DNA from: Pocillopora verrucosa
Lineage: Eukaryota; Cnidaria; Anthozoa; Scleractinia; Pocilloporidae
Length of the DNA: 64,000 bases
Reading direction: 5' to 3'
Assembly: GCF_036669915.1 (NCBI RefSeq)
Contig: NC_089325.1
Span: 10,154,231-10,218,230 of the forward strand
This document shows positions 1-12,495 of this stretch, piece after piece. Numbering within the stretch: the stretch's first letter is position 1; every line of letters begins with the position of its first letter. The position numbers were made by a program, and so were the translations under genes. Below the pieces are notes generated by a model, which was not told the DNA's origin, made no database searches, and saw only the letters and a list, made by a program, of their open reading frames with translations.

Positions 1-1989
1 GGGCAATATTGCTTCTTGGATATACCTAACTAACACAAGATTGGCTCGTTTTCCATTAAAAATCTTGACTTTTTCTCCTCCAATAATAATTTTTCGTCAT
101 GTTAAATTCTGAACATGTGCCAGAGAGAGATAAATTTGCATTTTTTGGAGATAGTTTAGGGTGGCCTTAAGTTAGAACCATCTGCCAGCCTGACAGGTGA
201 AATATTATACAAATTAGCTCCTTATTGTGTAAAAGACTTCCCGTGTTTTATCATCTTTAAAACTTTGAAAGTTGTGTTCATGGCTTCTGCTAGTTGAACA
301 AACTGCTCTGGTCTTTACTCTTGATTAACCTTTGCCGAAACCTCCCTGGGGTGAAATTAATTCCCTCACTCGCTTTACACAATGAGTTAATTGCTGCAAA
401 CACCTTCTCATGCAAAGAAATTAATTTTGTTTAACAGTTGACACTGCAGCAGTTGATCGGTTTGGATGTGTTGTACTTATTTTTGCTCTCTTTGTGTTCT
501 TCATGGTTTTTTTACTCATGTCCATGATTTTAATAACACCACTGTGGAAAATTTACATCACATGTAAATTCTTTGAAAGACAATTGAAAGAAAATTTAGA
601 AGGAAAATTATTTTAGAATTTATTATGAAAATTTCACCTGGAGATGGGAGAAATCTTTTTAAAAAAATTGTAAGTTATAGAATCAAGTTTTTGACTTCTT
701 GATGTTTTCACAAATTAAGTTTTGTTGATTCTTTAATTTCAGTTGGATCTTTACTGATTTCTTGGTAAAATTTTTAAGGGTGATTGTAAACCAGGCAGTG
801 TTTATTATGCAAAATATTGATAGTGAGTAGAATCCAGTTGGCTATGTTTTGTCTAGCCTTGTCACAACACTTGAGTACAGGAAAAAAATATTATCAAGTG
901 CATGTCTGCTGCTAGCCAACTTCAGACTGTTTTGTCGTAACACAAACCAGCAGCTACCCTTTAATAGAAACTAAATATTCTCAAATTATAATGTCCCAGG
1001 TGTAAAAGTGCTCATCCAATTTGACTAGCTGAATAAGTTGAAACTTTGCAGAGGCATACAGGCTTTGTGCTGAAATCATGTTGATTGGTTTAATAAATTC
1101 CTGAGGTTAGAGTTCTTAATAATCTTAAGAATTCAGATGGTTATCCCAGCAAACATCACGTCATTGTGGCAGTATATTTCTCTCTTTTTTTATTGTTCTG
1201 TAGTCCCTAATTTCAACAGAAAGATTATTGAGTCTTTGTTAATGTTACTGAAACTGTTAAGTGAATTATATTTTTAATTTTCTCATCTCTTAAAGTGCTA
1301 CTGACCATATGTTGAATTTATGGCTGTTAAGCTATTTTTAGGAAAAACATATTCAAGGTCATTTGTTTCTTCAAGGGTCAGAATTAAAAAACTCTATACC
1401 TTTTCTGTGGTTTTGTCGCAGAGGACAAATTTATCCAGTTGAAGTGTTCCCTGTGCACTCATAAGGCTAAGGCTATTGTCTGGAAGTTGTAAAGTAACTT
1501 TTAACAACTTGAGGAGGAACCATTCTGTTATCAAGCTTCCTGTCAGCTGGTTGTTAAATTTGTATATCCAATTGATTTCGTGTGCAGCTGGTAAACGCTT
1601 AAGGAAAATTTTGAACAGTAATCTTTTGATCCTCAAAAACTGTCAAAAATTCTACCTTGGATTACATTGTAGTCTTGTAATCACATAATTCTGTCTGTGG
1701 ATTTTCATTTCATTTAGTGACTTAGCACTAAAGTGAAGTTGTGATGCTTTTTCCATATTATTCAATATTCAAAGCTCTAGGGAGCCTTTTTTTATATATA
1801 TCAGAAATCATTTTAGCATGTTTTTTTTTTCCCTCCATATTACTATTGATTTTGTCAAGTAGGAGGTTATGACTGGTGAACCGCAGAGTTTTTTGTTTTC
1901 ATTTTGTTATTGTTTTGTTTTGTTTTGTTTTTTTTTAGGTCTGGGTTTTGTTCATCATGATAGTTATCAGTGCTTCTAGTATTAAACTT

Positions 1990-2440
1990 CAACCTTTTAA
2001 CTCCCCAGATGCAGATACATAATAACCTTACATATTATGACCTTATATGCCCTAAAATCAGTCTGCAAATTTGTAATACTCTTCTCTACATTTCTATTTT
2101 GGTATCAACAGGAAGAATTTTGTTCAAGGACTTAAACCAAGAGGTTCTTTAGTTTGCGATCATGTTCTTTATTCTCATGACTTTGATTAGGGTTTTGATC
2201 CAAACCATGACAGTGTGAGGATGCTAGGATGCTAGGCACCTTTGGGGTTAAGGGAAAATTCTCTGCTCTGTCTGCTGTATGTTTCTTGTAATTTGAGCTC
2301 TGAAAAGTTTTTTTTTTTTAAAGTCAACCAACATCCTTTTTTGATATGTTTCTTTCTTTTCTTCAACCTTCTTCTTGAAGATACATTGATAAGTTAGGGA
2401 GAAATTCCATTTTGGTCTCTCTTGGCAGTGAAAGGGTTAC
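1990..2440. mobile_element. Degenerate inverted-repeat element (MITE-like)
   Basis: The left end resembles a diverged form of the terminus seen intact at 6139 (here ending in aactccccagat). The right end reads ggcagtgaaagggtta, close to the intact right terminus. The interior is longer than in the 6139 copy and may hold a nested insertion. The assignment rests only on similarity of the ends. Confidence 0.35.
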
Positions 2441-2637
2441 GTAACATCTCTGGTTGAACAATGCAGATAATGAAAGAGAAAAAGGAAAGTTACGAGAAAT
2501 GATATTCAACTGAATTGAAAGCTTTGTATTAAAAATTGTTTAAAAACATTCTTTTGAGGGGCAAATTTAGAAAATGGGGCATGTATTTTTTAGTTTGAAG
2601 GTGTTGAAACCTTCAGCCAGATCCATCTATTCTTGAT

Positions 2638-2795
2638 GAGGGGAGTAAGTTTCTAAAGAAATGCTGGTGCCACATTAGTGGGAGAGTAAAATAAGATAAT
2701 TTAGTAATATCAACTGAGTTGATAAGGTAAATTGGCCTATGTTAAGAGTTTCAATGATGTTTCGAGGATTAGCCCCTTGTCAGAGCAAAGGATAC
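2638..2795 (-). mobile_element. Decayed Penelope-like element terminus
   Basis: This is similar in order to the better preserved copies at 22821 and 33871: a ggggtaagtttctaaagaaa block, a gtgggagagta block, an aactgagttga block, and the reverse complement of a CGAAAC...CTGA signature. The hammerhead-like core is mutated here (CTGACAA rather than CTGACGA). It lies immediately upstream of the ankyrin exon, inside the intron. Confidence 0.5.
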
Positions 2796-2875
2796 TTAGG
2801 TTATTAAAATATTGTGAATGGAATGGGCAACTGAATCAGTAAATAGGATCACTAAAACCGTTCTACTTATTTCAG

Positions 2876-5800
2876 ATTCTTCAAGTCCCACTCCACCATG
2901 CAGCAGAATATGGGCATCTAGCTTGCTTAGAGGCTCTTCTAAGGCAAGGCGCAGATGTTAATTCTAAGACCGCGGAAGGCTGGACAGCAATGCATTCAGC
3001 AGCGCTCTACGGCCGCACATCATGTGTGGAAGCACTGATCAGGTACTTATTTGCTAGGCCATTAACGGGAGTATTAACTTTTGTAAAGTTACTATTTCCC
3101 CAATTGTGAATTGTAGATGACATGTTCCGAAAGCTGTTTCTAGAGCTTTTCATTTTGCTTTTGTCAAAGATTCTAATGGTTCAGGGTTTAAAGATTGGAA
3201 TTACAAGCCCTTCCTTTAATGCATAAATTAGATTTTCTTGGAATTTGTAATGGTTACATGTAGGAGTAATTGGTAATGGGACTTAATGTCATCAGATTTG
3301 GTCAGAAATCATACTTGTGATAAAAAAATCATTAATCGACCTGCTTGGAGGCAATCTTATCATTTATTCGATACATTTAGAGACTGAATTTTGCTCCATT
3401 TGAATGTATGACCATTGGTGATTAGTGAAACTGTCAGTCAAGTCAGTTGTTCAAAGAAATTTTGCATATGTCAGGGAATTTAAAAAATACTTGGCTGTGG
3501 CAGCCTTTTATTCTCTGTGAAAATTTATTGTTACAATTGATAGAAAGTTATTGTACACATTCCCACTTTCATTCGTACACAGAGCTACAATTTCTGTTTA
3601 CAGCTTCAATTTGTACAGAATCAAATTTGAAATGTTATGCAGCTTTTCCAGTGTTCTTAAGAAAATTTATCATTATTGTAAGTGTATTTGGTCACCATTG
3701 GGGTCAGGCTTGTCTTGAAAATGACTTTCTTAGTGAGAGTTACTGAATTTGAGGCAATGTTATTGATTTGGTAGCTCTCAAAGCTTGAGTTATTTTTGAT
3801 GCATAGTGTTCAATGACAGTCATGGATTATTGTGTGGAGACTGAAGCAGTGCCCTTCAGTGATTTGAGAGGAGATTTCCACCGTTACAAGATCTATTCTT
3901 GAAACTCATTTTCTACCAAGCTGTGAATGTGCCAATTGAAAAATGCGAATGTTGAATCAATCTCATTTTTTATGAAATATGTGTGCAAAGAAGTATGACT
4001 CTAGACTGGGTGACAGAATTTTAGGCTGTGAATGTTGCACATTCTTATTTCTTCCTGAATTTAGGATGAAAATTGTGTACAGATAACCATTATTTAATTG
4101 CTAACAACAGTATTTCTGGAGTTGAATTAGTAATTGAATTAAAAACACTGTGCTGCTAAGAGAATTGTCAAGGAATCTATTGAATAAGATTGATGGCTTC
4201 TTGTTCAGAAGTGTTACCTACAATAATATCTCTATATTAGGTATGGAAAGAATGCAATCCTCTTACAAATTCATATTGTTCAAGTATTTCTAAGTTGTTT
4301 TCTTTTTTACTAAGTTATGAAAAGTGTTAATTTTTAGAAATTTAAGCATCAAGCTGAAATTCAGTGATTTAAAACTGTGCACAATGAAAGTTCCACATCA
4401 AACGCCTTTCATTAAATGGTTAAAAGTTTTGTATTTTTCAAAGACTTGCTTTGGTAAGCTTCTTCGGTGGAAAATTTATAGTTGTTGGGCCAGTTTTCTA
4501 TGTAAATGTTCACACTAAAACCTGTTCTATTTGCTTTTAAATCAAATAGCATTCATTTTGATCAGCAATGAAAACTTTTGCTTCTATAATACAATTATGA
4601 GTGTTGACTTTGATCAGTTACTTGTCATGCAAATTTGTATGCATCAAGAGGGTTTCTTTCAAAATAAGATTGTTTTTACAAAGTATAAAGTGGTCAAATT
4701 ACATATCAAATGGACTATTAGTACTCTCTTTGTAAACACTTTTACTGATGCAAAGGCACTATTTAAGGTTAAGAGAAGTATTTTTCCCACCAGGCTTAAG
4801 TTTGATAGCCATTTTTAGAGTAGATGGTGGGCTATATTTTCACAAAAGAAGGAAATTGCTTTAGATTCGCATTAATCCGTTTGTCATTATAACCGAAACA
4901 CCCTTAAGGTTGTCTGCAGGTAATGAATTATCCTTACTGTTGAGAATTGGTTTATTTCAGTCTCTTGACAAAGCGTGGTAGGTCGATTTGAGAAAATAAA
5001 AAAAACTTACATGGCTTCAAGATTTCCTTTTATGTTTGCAAGAGAAAAACATACCGTGTTAGTCATTGGAAGAAGGCATTCGTATGTGTAGACAGGGATT
5101 TAGCAAGACGTCTGCTTTGTCATGCAATGGTAGAAAGTTGAATATGTTAAAGGACAAACAGTTCTACTTTAACATGTATCACAAAGTTTTTATCAAACAG
5201 TCATTACTGATCAATTGGTTCTTTTTATTCTTGTAACAAAAATTAGAAAGAATTGAATTGTGAAATGAAAAAAATTAAGGCCATGATGTATTGATAGGAA
5301 CAAGTCTGGCAGAGAATGAAGAAGATTAATACAGATTTTAAAACTAGAGACTATAAATGGTCACATTCACAGACTTTGACCTGCAGCACATACAGAAATT
5401 TTTGTCTTTCTTCCACAGCAAATTTATCAGTTGCTATTTGGTTGTTTTTTTAGTTCTGTCTGCTATATTATAGTGTGACAAAATATATTTTTTTAGATTC
5501 TAACTGAAAGGGCTGTGATTGAAAAACCTGGGGGAAAAAGCTTGTTTTGTATAATACCAGAAATATGTCAACTAATCTTGTCTCTAAGGTAATATCGCCT
5601 CCTTGCAAAACATTTTTAAATTAACTTCTCAGTGTTTACTTTCATCTCATCAGGGGGCAGCAAGCTAAGTGAAATGTCTGATTAAAATGGTGTTTTATTA
5701 ATTAGATGTTTTTCAATGCATTTGTGTTCCTAGAGTAAAAATTAATTTGGAAAAGACGATGTTATTTTACTTGACACTGAGCTCTGCCAGAATTATTCTG

Positions 5801-6844
5801 AAATGTGGAGAAAGAACTTCAAGCTCTAACTCTTCCTTGTAGTTTTTGAAGTCTGTGATATGTATTTCTTAACCAAAGAGATAAAGCTTGAATTTAAATA
5901 ATTTGTTTTCGCTGTTCAAGTCCTTTTCTTTTTCTTCTTGTTTTGTTTGTTTGTTGCAAGAGGCAGTTGTTATCAAGGTTAAATTTAAAACTTTGAAAGT
6001 GACTTTGAAGCAGTAAATAAAATTAATGTTATTGCTGAGTATTCAACAAAAATTTAGTAGATTTGATATTAAGGTTTGTTGTGTCATATCCATTAATTAA
6101 TCTTGAATCAAGTTTGGTTGCAAATTTTACAACAACTTTTAACCCTTTCACTCCCAAGATCTAATTAGTAATTCTCCTTACTATCTGCCATACAATTCTT
6201 ATGATGTTAGTTCAGAGAATTTGGTATTGGATCAACTAATATTCCCATAATTGATATTCTTCTCTATTCTCATCACCTGCCTGCTTGATATTGGTCGCTA
6301 TTGTAAGGAGAAATTCTGTCTTGGTCACTTGTGGGAGTGAAAGGGTTAATGTTTTTATAACATCTCTATAAAGTCAACAGTGGATAAACTTGGTTATAGA
6401 TATATATTTGAAAGAAATGTAAAGATAACCTACTTGATGGTGACAATGAGTAATAATTCAGGTACTTCTAATTTCAACAGATATGGTGCAGATGTGAATG
6501 CAAAGACAATATATGTAACACAAGGGACGTCTTACAACGACACTCCTCTACATTTGGCTGCTCGTCATAGCCACACAATGTGCATCAAAAGACTTATACA
6601 GGCTAATGCCAATTTATGGACTAAAAATTGCCTTGGATTAACAGCCGAAAGGTTTGTCACAGATTCAAGGGTGCAGAATTGGATGGAAAATATCCGATGC
6701 AGACCCAGGTCTCTACAACTGCAGTGTTCTGCAGCAATCAGAAACTATGTAAAACATGACAAAACAAAAAATGCGGTGAAGCTGCCTCTTCCTCCGCATC
6801 TTTTAAGACAAGTACTTTTCGAACAAGACATCAAGATTGTCTAG
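2876..6844 (+). CDS. Ankyrin repeat and SOCS box protein (3' part, two exons)
   Basis: The exons are 2876-3042 and 6481-6844 (stop TAG at 6842-6844). Both splice sites fit (ttcag/ATT, CAG/gtactt, acag/ATAT), and the split Arg codon AG+A joins the frames. The translation gives about three ankyrin repeats (motifs PLHHAAEYGHLACLEALL, GWTAMHSAALYGRTSCVEALI, DTPLHLAARHSHTMCIKRLI). A C-terminal SOCS-box-like segment follows (RPRSLQLQCSAAIRNYV and LPLPPHLLRQVLFE). ASB proteins are known substrate receptors of Cullin5-ElonginB/C ubiquitin ligases: the ankyrins bind the target and the SOCS box binds Elongin BC and Cul5. The 5' exons are missing from the window, so the ASB subtype cannot be fixed. The intron between the two exons is 3.4 kb and carries an intact small inverted-repeat element near its end. 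Confidence 0.85.
6139..6349. mobile_element. Intact MITE with 18-bp perfect terminal inverted repeats
   Basis: The left end TTAACCCTTTCACTCCCA (6139-6156) is the exact reverse complement of the right end (6332-6349). The element is about 211 bp with no coding potential. It lies in the last intron of the ankyrin/SOCS gene, about 130 bp before the final exon. I recall this family as abundant in coral genomes; that is from memory, not from a search. Confidence 0.75.
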
Positions 6845-9661
6845 CACAAAATGGTATCGTTAGTACTTCTACTATCAAGAATGCTGAAATTCAAAGCCCT
6901 GGTTATGCAACGAAAATCAGACCCACGAGTTTTGATTAGCATGATGCAACCTTGCTATGACTCAAGGCAGTACAATGTGACTCAAGAATGATTTATTTAT
7001 GGCTATGGTTACAGCTTTAACTGAAAGGTGCCCCTGCAGCGCAATTCTTTGCTGGTCGTAGTTTCAACTCAGTCACGGAGTTTAACCATAAAGAACAACT
7101 CTATAGTCATCTCAAGTATTTAAAACTTCATCAGTTTATATTCTTTCAAATTTTCAGTTTTTGTGTTCACGTGACATCATCCAGTTTGGGTGACACATTC
7201 AGTTTGATTTGTTTTAAGATCAGTTTTGATATTCTGATGTACAGTTTACTGTACATTCAGCTTATTTTTTTCACATTTGAAAGTTCACAAGCTTTATTTT
7301 ACTGAAGTTACACTTTTCACACCTTAGTCAGGGAGTTGGTTTTAGTTTGGTATGATTATCTTGAAAAACTACCTATTTCTACATCTTTTCACAAACCAAC
7401 ATCAATCCCTTGACTCTCAAGATCTGATTGGTAATCTTCTTCTCCTGACTGCCTCATTTTTGTTGTGAATTGGACACAAGAATTTGGTATGATGTCAAGC
7501 TCGCACCCTCTAGCTGACAAACTTGTTTGTTCTCATCTCCTACATTAAGGGTGGTCTATTAAAATTGTGAAGATATCTTACTTATTAATCACTTCTGGGA
7601 GTCAAATAATTCAAGTATTACACAATCAACCACACTTGCAGTTATTTTAAGTTGCCTAATGGTTATGGCATTGAATTTTAGTCAACTAGTGAAGTAAAAC
7701 TTTGGAAAGGTATGCAGTGATATCCACAGTACTAATGACAGATTTAGACAGGGTCCTTAAAAAAAAATTTTGGCAACTTTTCTGACAACACCTTTTTTGC
7801 ATTTTATGGGCTCCACAAAATGCAAAACCAACAAGAATTGAAAGAGTTTCAGAGATAGAGACAAAATTTCCTTCCTTCAACGCTAAATCAAAGAAACATT
7901 AATGTGTCATTTCTTTAAAAATGATATGTATACATATTGTAACGAATTTTAAGTCAAAATAATCGTAAATACTTTGATTTTGTTTTTCACTTTTTGCTAG
8001 GTACATATCCACAATGTTGAAACAAAGAATAATACCAATTAATGTAATGTGAAAAAATTTCAACCTGGAGTCATTTTAAATTACTCTATAAATATCTACC
8101 ACTTATCTCTCTTTCAAATTTGACAGAATGTATGATCAGGACATGTGCTCCAATTAAGCATTTTTGCAAAGAAATTTTGCAAATGTTGTTAAAAAGTTGG
8201 AGGAAAGATGTGAAAAATGATGAAAAGAATTTGTCAACTAACAAAGGTAGTAGTATCATTATTATAAATGATAATAATAAGTTTCAATTTTAGTCATGCA
8301 AAAACATGTCTTTAAGTTCTATCTAGAAGACCAGAATCTACAGACTTTAGAAAGGAAGATAACTTTAAATCTGAATCTCTTTATGTGGCAGGAAGTAAGT
8401 ATATTTTGTGTCCCTCTCTCAGATGATCAAGGTGTCAGAATTTTGTTGTGTAATCCTAAGGTTGCAAAGTATAGAGAAATTTTTATTTTTATCTTTGAAT
8501 GGTTGTACTTAATGGCTGGCCAGGGCTGCAGGCGCAAATTGGGAGCCTGGAACAGAAGTGACACTGTCTCATTTCCAGTCCTACTCCTATTTTGCTTCAC
8601 TTGCAAACAAGTTAAAAAAATTATTGCATTTATAACGTTCCATACATTTGATATACTTCACATATGAATTAAATGTTTGTCTCCTTTTTAAAGAGACAAC
8701 GGCGAGAAAAACGAAATTGTTACAAATAAAGTAAGATAGCAAAGGTTCTTGTTTGTGTCTTACCTTATCTTTTGATTTTGCGCAAGACCTCGTGATTACG
8801 CCGTGATTACCTAGTAACACGGCAGGTATGCGCAAGAGGATCAATTTTTACCGACGGCGCACCCATTTCCCGCGCAAAAGCACAACTGTGGGCTCGCAAA
8901 ATGGGCCAAGTTGAAGAGAAACGTTCATAGAGAGCTGTAAAATTCACCAAGGTGGAGAAGAGGAAGACTGGAGACTAGTCGAACACAGCTTATGTAATTA
9001 AGGTTGTCCATATGGAATCAATCTTGATTTGAGCTGTATCGTAAAAGTTATACGGTTTAAAACACGACTCACTGGCTTGTATGGTTGTTTCTTTCTCTCT
9101 TAGACAATCTTAGTTCTGACAACTTGAAAGAACGCTACCTCGCTATCACAGCGTTTGTCTATGAGCAGACTGTTCACCATTGTTCTACCCTGTCAAGTCG
9201 GGTCGAGTCAGTTGAGTTAAGACTTCTTGATGTTGAATGCAGCGGTCGAACACAGCATGTGAAACTGGATCAATTTTGGCCAGCCGCGCGCTAATTTCCC
9301 ACGCAAACTTTTAAAGGAGTGAACCGATGTCGCAAATTTAAGAAAAAATATATTTTTAAAACTTTTAAAAGACGTTAATAGAAATATGTTGAAGGTATCA
9401 ACAGAAGTAAAAAAGAGCAACCTTTAGATTCAAAGAATCCAAAGTTTATTTATTATGGGAATTCTGTGATTTACCCGTTTTTTAATAATACACAGTGACT
9501 TACTGGCTTGTATACTCGTTCTAACCCTTCCAAAACTTCCTTTCCCTGACAACCTTGAGGCCTTTAGCAAGGCGTCGGCCCACCTCAATGTTTACACATA
9601 CGCAGACATTTGACCACTGTGCGACGCTTTGCTATTTTGAGCCAACGAGATGGCTAGTTCC
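6845..9661. other. 3' flank of the ASB gene, no gene recognised
   Basis: This begins with the probable 3' UTR of the ankyrin/SOCS gene. A degenerate copy of the 6139 element lies at about 7409-7606. From about 8760 to 9640 there are diverged repeats: the ggatcaattttt...atttcccgcgcaaa block near 8840 recurs near 9268, and the actggcttgtat block near 9070 recurs near 9502. Open frames here have no recognisable domain and are likely fortuitous. Confidence 0.4.
7409..7606. mobile_element. Degenerate MITE copy
   Basis: The left side reads cccttgactctcaagatctg and the right side tctgggagtcaaa. These are decayed versions of the termini of the intact element at 6139-6349, with comparable length (about 200 bp) and a similar internal caagaatttggta motif. 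Confidence 0.5.
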
Positions 9662-9902
9662 CAGGGCCTGGTTGTTAAAGCTGGGTTAAGATAACCCGGG
9701 GTTAGTGTAAAATTTGACTTCAGATCTGAAAGCTTAAAAAGAAATTCAGTTTGAAGCCATTTGTGTACAACTTGATGATTAAATGTTCTAAAAAAAATAG
9801 GGAAAATTATACCAGAATGGCTTTTGAACAGAGAAATATAGAAACCTGGATTAAAATTGAATCTGGGATGGCCCTAATCGGCCTTCGAACAACTGGGCCC
9901 TG
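9662..9902. mobile_element. Small terminal-inverted-repeat element
   Basis: The left end cagggcctggttgttaaagc and the right end ttcgaacaactgggccctg are imperfect inverted repeats. The inside has a second inverted pair (gttaagataacccggg against cctggattaaaattgaat) typical of small foldback or MITE families. There is no coding sequence. Confidence 0.6.
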
Positions 9903-10118
9903 ATCCCTTTGTGTGGTTTGACCATGCGTCAGTACTTTCCAGGCGTCATTCCGACGTAAACGGCCAGGAATTAGTTTTCCTAAATTCTAGAATTTCTGAG
10001 TCTTCATTGGTCAAGACCCTAATTAAGAACACAGCAATTACGTGTGTAAGTGGCGAAATTACTAGAAAAACAAGGATTTAGGCAACTGTTGCTCGTGTTT
10101 TTCAGTATATTCCAAATG

Positions 10119-10712
10119 AAAGAGTTCAATTCCTTAGGCGAGATGGAAAGCAGGGCGATAATGACTGAGGAAACGGGAATTACACTGCAACAGGAGGATG
10201 AAACAATTGAAGAGATCGATTGCTTGTGGCTAATGTGGGATAACTTAGATTGGCAGGAAAATCTTCGTTCACCCTCCACCCCAAAAAGGCGGGCTCAAAA
10301 CATACCACGTTTCCCTCCCATTGACTGCCGCCCGCTCGTCGCTCGAAACCAGTTTGTATCCCAATCAAGACTCGAGATCGGGAACATGGTTGGAATTATG
10401 AAGCAAAATTCGCCCTCTTCATCCTTTGTCCAGAAAAGTAATTGCTTGGTTGAAGAAACGATCCACGAAATTTCTTCCGCCATCCACGGCAAAACGATTG
10501 ACGAGATTTTGCCATCACCACGCGAGGCAGACTTTGTTGACTTACTAGAGGACCGTCGGCCATCCTACGGGACAGCGTTGAAGTCGTTCGCTATGATGGA
10601 AAAGGAGAAGGAAAAGGAGATCAGCGGATATTCGTCGTCCGAATTTTGGCGGAGTTTTTTGGGAGTGCACCATACTTCAATGATCGTCAAAGTTGACGAA
10701 ATTCAGAAGTGA
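10119..10712 (+). CDS. Hypothetical protein, single open exon
   Basis: The open frame extends from 10050. A plausible acceptor (gtttttcag) ends near 10104, so the likely start is the ATG at 10119 (context ccaaATG) or the one at 10143; the stop ends at 10712. The protein is about 190-198 residues, acidic and hydrophilic, with no signal peptide or membrane segment. It contains a Trp-rich acidic patch (CLWLMWDNLDWQ), a Ser/Pro stretch and a Lys/Glu run (MEKEKEKE). I recognise no domain. Codon use is more balanced and GC-richer than the flanks, which supports coding. It may be a real lineage-specific gene, a terminal exon of a spliced gene, or chance. Confidence 0.45.
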   Translation, partial: KEFNSLGEMESRAIMTEETGITLQQEDETIEEIDCLWLMWDNLDWQENLRSPSTPKRRAQNIPRFPPIDCRPLVARNQFVSQSRLEIGNMVGIMKQNSPSSSFVQKSNCLVEETIHEISSAIHGKTIDEILPSPREADFVDLLEDRRPSYGTALKSFAMMEKEKEKEISGYSSSEFWRSFLGVHHTSMIVKVDEIQK

Positions 10713-12495
10713 GAAGAGGAAAGAGAGCTGTCTTAAGGGAAACGGTCCTTTGACAGCGCGACCCTTTCGGTAGACAGCAAACGGCAGAAATTATTCGCCG
10801 TTGACACTTATCAGTATTACCTATGAACAACAGGTTTTTGACTAACTCACGATAGCGTAGATTCAAGACTCCTGAATCGGTGAACTGTATTCAGAGTTCA
10901 TCTTTGCCGCATGCCATTATCCTATACTTGATATGTCAACACGCTAACCAATAACGCTAACGCTAATAACCAATTAAATCAAATTAATCACCGAGCAGTA
11001 AATTTAAGATTATAAGATTATTTCAGTTTTGTTTTCAGCTGTGGCAGGCCGTTCGTTTTCTACTCTTTTCATTTAAAGCGCGGTCTGACCCTGCTTATCT
11101 TGGTTGCTGTTGTGTTCCGATGTGTTTCACCCGAAAGTAGTTCTGAATGATCAGGCTTTTTTAATGTCTGGGTTTTTTTTTTATTTATTATAGTTTTTTT
11201 TCTAATTTTCATTTTCCTCTGGATGTTTAGTGGTTAAGTTTTAATGTCATTCTCGTGTTTTTTTTTAAAATGAAACGATTTCCACAGGACGTAGCTATTT
11301 CCTAATAACCAGCAAAAATAATGACGTTTTCTTGATTAAATTTCACTCCAATCAAGAACTTGAAGGCGTCGCCCCGTTCCGTCGAGAAAAGCCGAAAAAA
11401 GAGACAATCATGACAAACAAACTGAATGACGGGGATAAGTTTCTAGTAAATTTGCGGTGCTACGTCAGAAGGGGAGTACATTGTTATCAGAGCGAATGAC
11501 GATGGGGCCAACGTTAGAAACGTCAGCTTCAGAAACTCTTAATCGGTACCCGATTTACATTTTCAAATCAGATGATAAAACAATCAATTATGAAAATAAA
11601 CAACTGAGGATTTCTGCTTCTCGTGATATATTATTGTAGAACGCGTTCCGAGTATTAAATGGTCGATGAGGTTTTGAAATTCGTGTTGTATTTCATATTT
11701 TGGTGTTAACTGCATTATAATAAACATTTTGAAAAACGCATTTGCTATCGAGAGTTGTTTGTCTCAAAATATTACAGGTGATGAATGGTAAGTGAGCAAA
11801 TTAGTTACATGGTTTACGGCAATGACGGACCAAACCGCATTTTTATCATCTAACTTTTAGCTTAAGTAACGCTGTATCGGCAAAAAATGGTATCGTGCTA
11901 TATTTCAAGACAATAGCTGTTGAATTTCCCTTAATTGAAACTTAACGGATTGAACTCAAATTCGATCGCATGCACCATTTGTTTTGCATGGGCTAAGAAG
12001 TTTATGTTAATTACCCTGGCGTAAATTTTGAATGTGCGTTAAAATCAATGTTTCAAACCGCTCTTCGTCTCACCTGCCTTTTCTTTAGTTGTTTTAACCC
12101 CTTTAAACTATGTATAATAGCAGATTGTTTCAGCCTATGAATTAACACCCGGTTAGGAGATCAGAATTCGATGTAAATCTGAAAATCAGTTAATGTAACG
12201 GAAAAAAGAAACTGCCATATTGCCGGACCTTATTTTAGATCATAACTAGATTATAACTTTAAAATTTCATAATGACAGCGAAGAGCAGCTTCAATTTACG
12301 GTTTAGACAAGGAGGATCCAGCACTATTGAGCTGAGACCGCAATCAACGCACAAAGTGTTCTGATTGGCTCTGTATTGTTTAACAGAGTTCTGATTGGCT
12401 GTTGTGAATACTTTGTTTCGGCTTACGAAACTCAATCGTTAGTTGTCCTAAATATTACGCACTGACGTAATCATGCTCCTTGACAGCCTTCTTCA
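10713..12495. other. Intergenic, nothing recognised
   Basis: No exon with homology is visible. Two copies of a gattggct (inverted CCAAT-type) octamer occur at about 12363 and 12393, about 100-140 bp past the 3' end of the first GPCR. Such boxes occur in many unrelated promoters, so no role is assigned. Confidence 0.3.

Larger units (their letters stand above)
1..2875. other. Intron or 5' flank of the ankyrin/SOCS-box gene
   Basis: No convincing exon is visible on either strand. The sequence is AT-rich with short T runs (for example around 1900-1937). It contains a degenerate inverted-repeat element at about 1990-2440 and a decayed Penelope-type terminal sequence at about 2638-2795. The exon starting at 2876 opens within an ankyrin repeat, so most or all of this stretch should be an intron, with the 5' exons outside the window. 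Confidence 0.5.

Noticed and set aside
8296..8667. 123-codon open frame on the plus strand
   Set aside because: No domain, biased AT codons, no splice logic with neighbours. Probably chance.
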